Part shown: one piece after another, positions 62,594 to 64,000 of the stretch
Numbering within the stretch: position 1 is the first letter of the stretch
Layout of the letters: every line of letters begins with the position of its first letter
NCBI GenBank assembly: GCA_036960565.1
Contig: JBALXQ010000030.1
Span: forward strand, 8,468 to 72,467
Length of the DNA stretch: 64,000 nt
Source of the DNA: Bermanella sp036960565
GTDB taxonomy: Bacteria; Pseudomonadota; Gammaproteobacteria; Pseudomonadales; Oceanobacteraceae
Direction: 5' to 3'
The notes under the pieces: generated by a model
Seen by the model: the letters and a program-made list of their open reading frames with translations, nothing else
Told to the model about the DNA's origin: nothing
Database searches by the model: none
Position numbers and translations under genes: made by a program

Positions 62594-63199
62594 ATGGCAG
62601 ACGCAGTAATCAATGAGTTAGTTAATTTGGGGAAGATAACCGACCCTCAAAGCGCTAAAGGCCGCCTAATGTATGAGGCCGCCCACTTATTTAAGAGTAA
62701 GGGTTATGAGCGCACCACCGTGCGAGAGCTAGCCAAAGCCGTCGGCATTCAGTCTGGTAGCTTGTTTCACCACTTCAAAAGCAAAGAAGATATTTTGCTA
62801 GGCGTGATGGAAGAGACCATCATTGTGAACATTGGGCGCATGAATAAAGCCCTTATTCAACAACCCGACCCTAAACATCAACTTTTGTCTTTAATTCGTT
62901 GCGAACTAGACAGTGTTCATTTGGACACGGGTGAAGCCATGAGTGTGTTGGTATCAGAATGGCGCAGCTTAAGTGAAGAGAACCAAAAATTCATTTTGAA
63001 GTTACGAGATGATTACGAGGCATTATGGTTTAGCGTTATTCGCCAAGGCATTAAAGATGGCGCCATCCAGCACGATGAATTTATTTTACGACGTTTATTG
63101 GCAGGTGCTATTAGCTGGTCGTCTACCTGGTATCGCCCCGATGGTGATTTAAGTTTGGATGAACTAGCCAAACAAACATTAATGCTGGCCATTCACTAA
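62594..63199 (+). CDS. atuR: TetR-family regulator (AtuR-like)
   Basis: A 201-residue repressor. The helix-turn-helix TTVRELAKAVGIQSGSLFHHFKSKEDIL (residues about 41-68, written here in outline) is intact, and the C-terminal ligand domain begins near residue 80. It is divergent from the SDR-carboxylase operon with a palindrome between. This is the arrangement of AtuR, which is released by acyclic-terpenoyl-CoA in Pseudomonas. The name rests on context more than on sequence. Confidence 0.82.
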   Translation: MADAVINELVNLGKITDPQSAKGRLMYEAAHLFKSKGYERTTVRELAKAVGIQSGSLFHHFKSKEDILLGVMEETIIVNIGRMNKALIQQPDPKHQLLSLIRCELDSVHLDTGEAMSVLVSEWRSLSEENQKFILKLRDDYEALWFSVIRQGIKDGAIQHDEFILRRLLAGAISWSSTWYRPDGDLSLDELAKQTLMLAIH

Positions 63200-63374
63200 T
63201 ATATTTTGAGCAGGTTTTCATGCCTGCTCTTTCAAATATTTTAATAGTCTCAAGCCTTTTCAAACAAAAAGACCCGCCCTAATACCCCATATTCTCACAT
63301 CAAATATTGTCCTAAATCAGCTTTAAAACGGCTAGCAAAACAATTCAGGAATAATGACTTTTACCTACAAAAAG

Positions 63375-63388
63375 TTGATTTAAATCAC
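63375..63388 (+). promoter_or_regulatory. FNR/Anr box upstream of ompW
   Basis: TTGATTTAAATCAC matches TTGAT-N4-ATCAA at nine of ten positions. A -10 (TACCAT, 63410-63415) puts the start near 63422, with the box centred about 41 bases upstream, the class II activator position. The rest of 63200-63439 holds nothing else clear. Confidence 0.72.
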
Positions 63389-63439
63389 CTTACAAAAAAT
63401 GTGTTTAATTACCATGGTCTCAAATTAAAGGAGAGACAC

Positions 63440-64000
63440 ATGTTAAAAAAATTAAATAAGTCTGCACTTATTCTTAGCGCTTCACTATTGGCTCTACCAA
63501 ATTTAACCATGGCTTATGAAGCCGGTGAATTATTAATGCGTGTGGGCAGTGCCACAGTGAGTCCCGAATCAAAGAGCGATGGAATTGATCAGGATCCAAG
63601 TCAAGCAGTTAGCGCCAACGACAACACTCAGTTAGGCCTTTCTGCCACTTACATGCTAACCGATAACCTAGGCCTAGAAATATTGGCTGCCTCGCCTTTC
63701 ACTCACGACATTAAAGCAAAAGGCGGAACATTAGATGGTGCTAGCATTGGTGAAGCCAAACAGCTCCCCCCCACCGTTACCGCACAATACTATTTTTTAG
63801 ATAGCAACAGCGCTATCCAGCCTTATGCTGGCGTTGGCTTAAACTTCACAGTGTTTTTTGATGAAGAAATCGGCAACGATGCACATACAGCGCTGGGGTA
63901 TGATTCACTGTCTCTAGATAACTCCACAGGCTTAACCGCCCAGGTTGGGATTGACTACAAAGTTAATCAAAACGTATTTGTTAATGCCTCGGCCATGTAC
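63440..64000 (+). CDS. ompW: OmpW-family outer-membrane protein, 3' end cut by window
   Basis: The first 187 codons of an eight-stranded OmpW-type barrel. A signal peptide (ALILSASLLALPNLTMA) is followed by YEAGELLMRVGSATVSP, TYMLTDNLGLEILAASPFTHDI and AQYYFLDSNSAIQPYAGVGLN, all close to known OmpW. It should form a small hydrophobic channel. The ATG at 63440 has AAAGGAGAG upstream. An FNR box upstream fits the anaerobic induction of ompW in other gammaproteobacteria. The C-terminus lies beyond the window. Confidence 0.92.
   Translation, partial: MLKKLNKSALILSASLLALPNLTMAYEAGELLMRVGSATVSPESKSDGIDQDPSQAVSANDNTQLGLSATYMLTDNLGLEILAASPFTHDIKAKGGTLDGASIGEAKQLPPTVTAQYYFLDSNSAIQPYAGVGLNFTVFFDEEIGNDAHTALGYDSLSLDNSTGLTAQVGIDYKVNQNVFVNASAMY

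Overview
The window looks like chromosome from a moderately AT-rich marine gammaproteobacterium. The block metZ-purF-cvpA-dedD-folC / trpF-truA-fimV-asd-leuB-leuD-leuC-LysR keeps the order I know from Pseudomonas, while base composition and gene content resemble Oceanospirillales such as Bermanella, Oleispira or Thalassolituus. The genus is an inference; I ran no database search.

Layout. 1-802: the 5' part of an ArsM-like methyltransferase. 880-4797: a translationally coupled MoxR / DUF58 / transglutaminase (TgpA-type) operon. 4843-22066, all minus strand: metZ, purF, cvpA, dedD, folC, trpA, trpB, trpF, truA, fimV, asd, leuB, leuD, leuC. trpBA sits where accD would be expected. 22244-24217, plus strand: a LysR regulator divergent from leuC, then a UspE-like stress protein. 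24244-28580: a MalM-like lipoprotein, arsH and a large M48 metalloprotease. 28722-33203: an Lrp/AsnC regulator divergent from the long-form leuA, followed by a chemoreceptor. 33229-39448: accessory genes (GST, DJ-1/PfpI protein, LysR, DEDDh exonuclease, AraC, an orphan periplasmic binding-like protein and small proteins), with an orphan terminator that suggests a small RNA or attenuator. 39530-42157: clpB behind a good sigma-32 promoter. 42331-45503: an EamA transporter, a second binding-like protein, a thioesterase and a TSUP permease. 45504-45717: an array of hairpins. 45718-50591: cysS, glnS, ppiB, lpxH and a DUF6868-type protein. 50778-51599: a secreted protein with a C-terminal sorting-like tail.

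51689-55605 is a chromosomal integron. It has a complete IntI (336 aa, with the IntI-specific insert and all six catalytic residues) read rightward. Its promoter carries a perfect LexA box. An attI-type region lies upstream, and five small genes of unknown function read leftward away from it. They are separated by attC-type sites at 53553-53628, 52516-52618 and 52127-52188, with a degenerate one near 51689-51735. One cassette appears to hold two genes: a membrane/coiled-coil protein and a PD-(D/E)XK nuclease-like protein. This is the most novel part of the window.

55701-63199: an acyclic-terpene utilisation (atu) type operon. It encodes an SDR, geranyl-CoA carboxylase beta, an acyl-CoA dehydrogenase, an enoyl-CoA hydratase and the carboxylase alpha subunit, with a divergent TetR regulator and a palindromic operator between them. 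63440-64000: the 5' part of an OmpW-family porin behind an FNR/Anr box. I saw no tRNA, rRNA, CRISPR array or insertion sequence.
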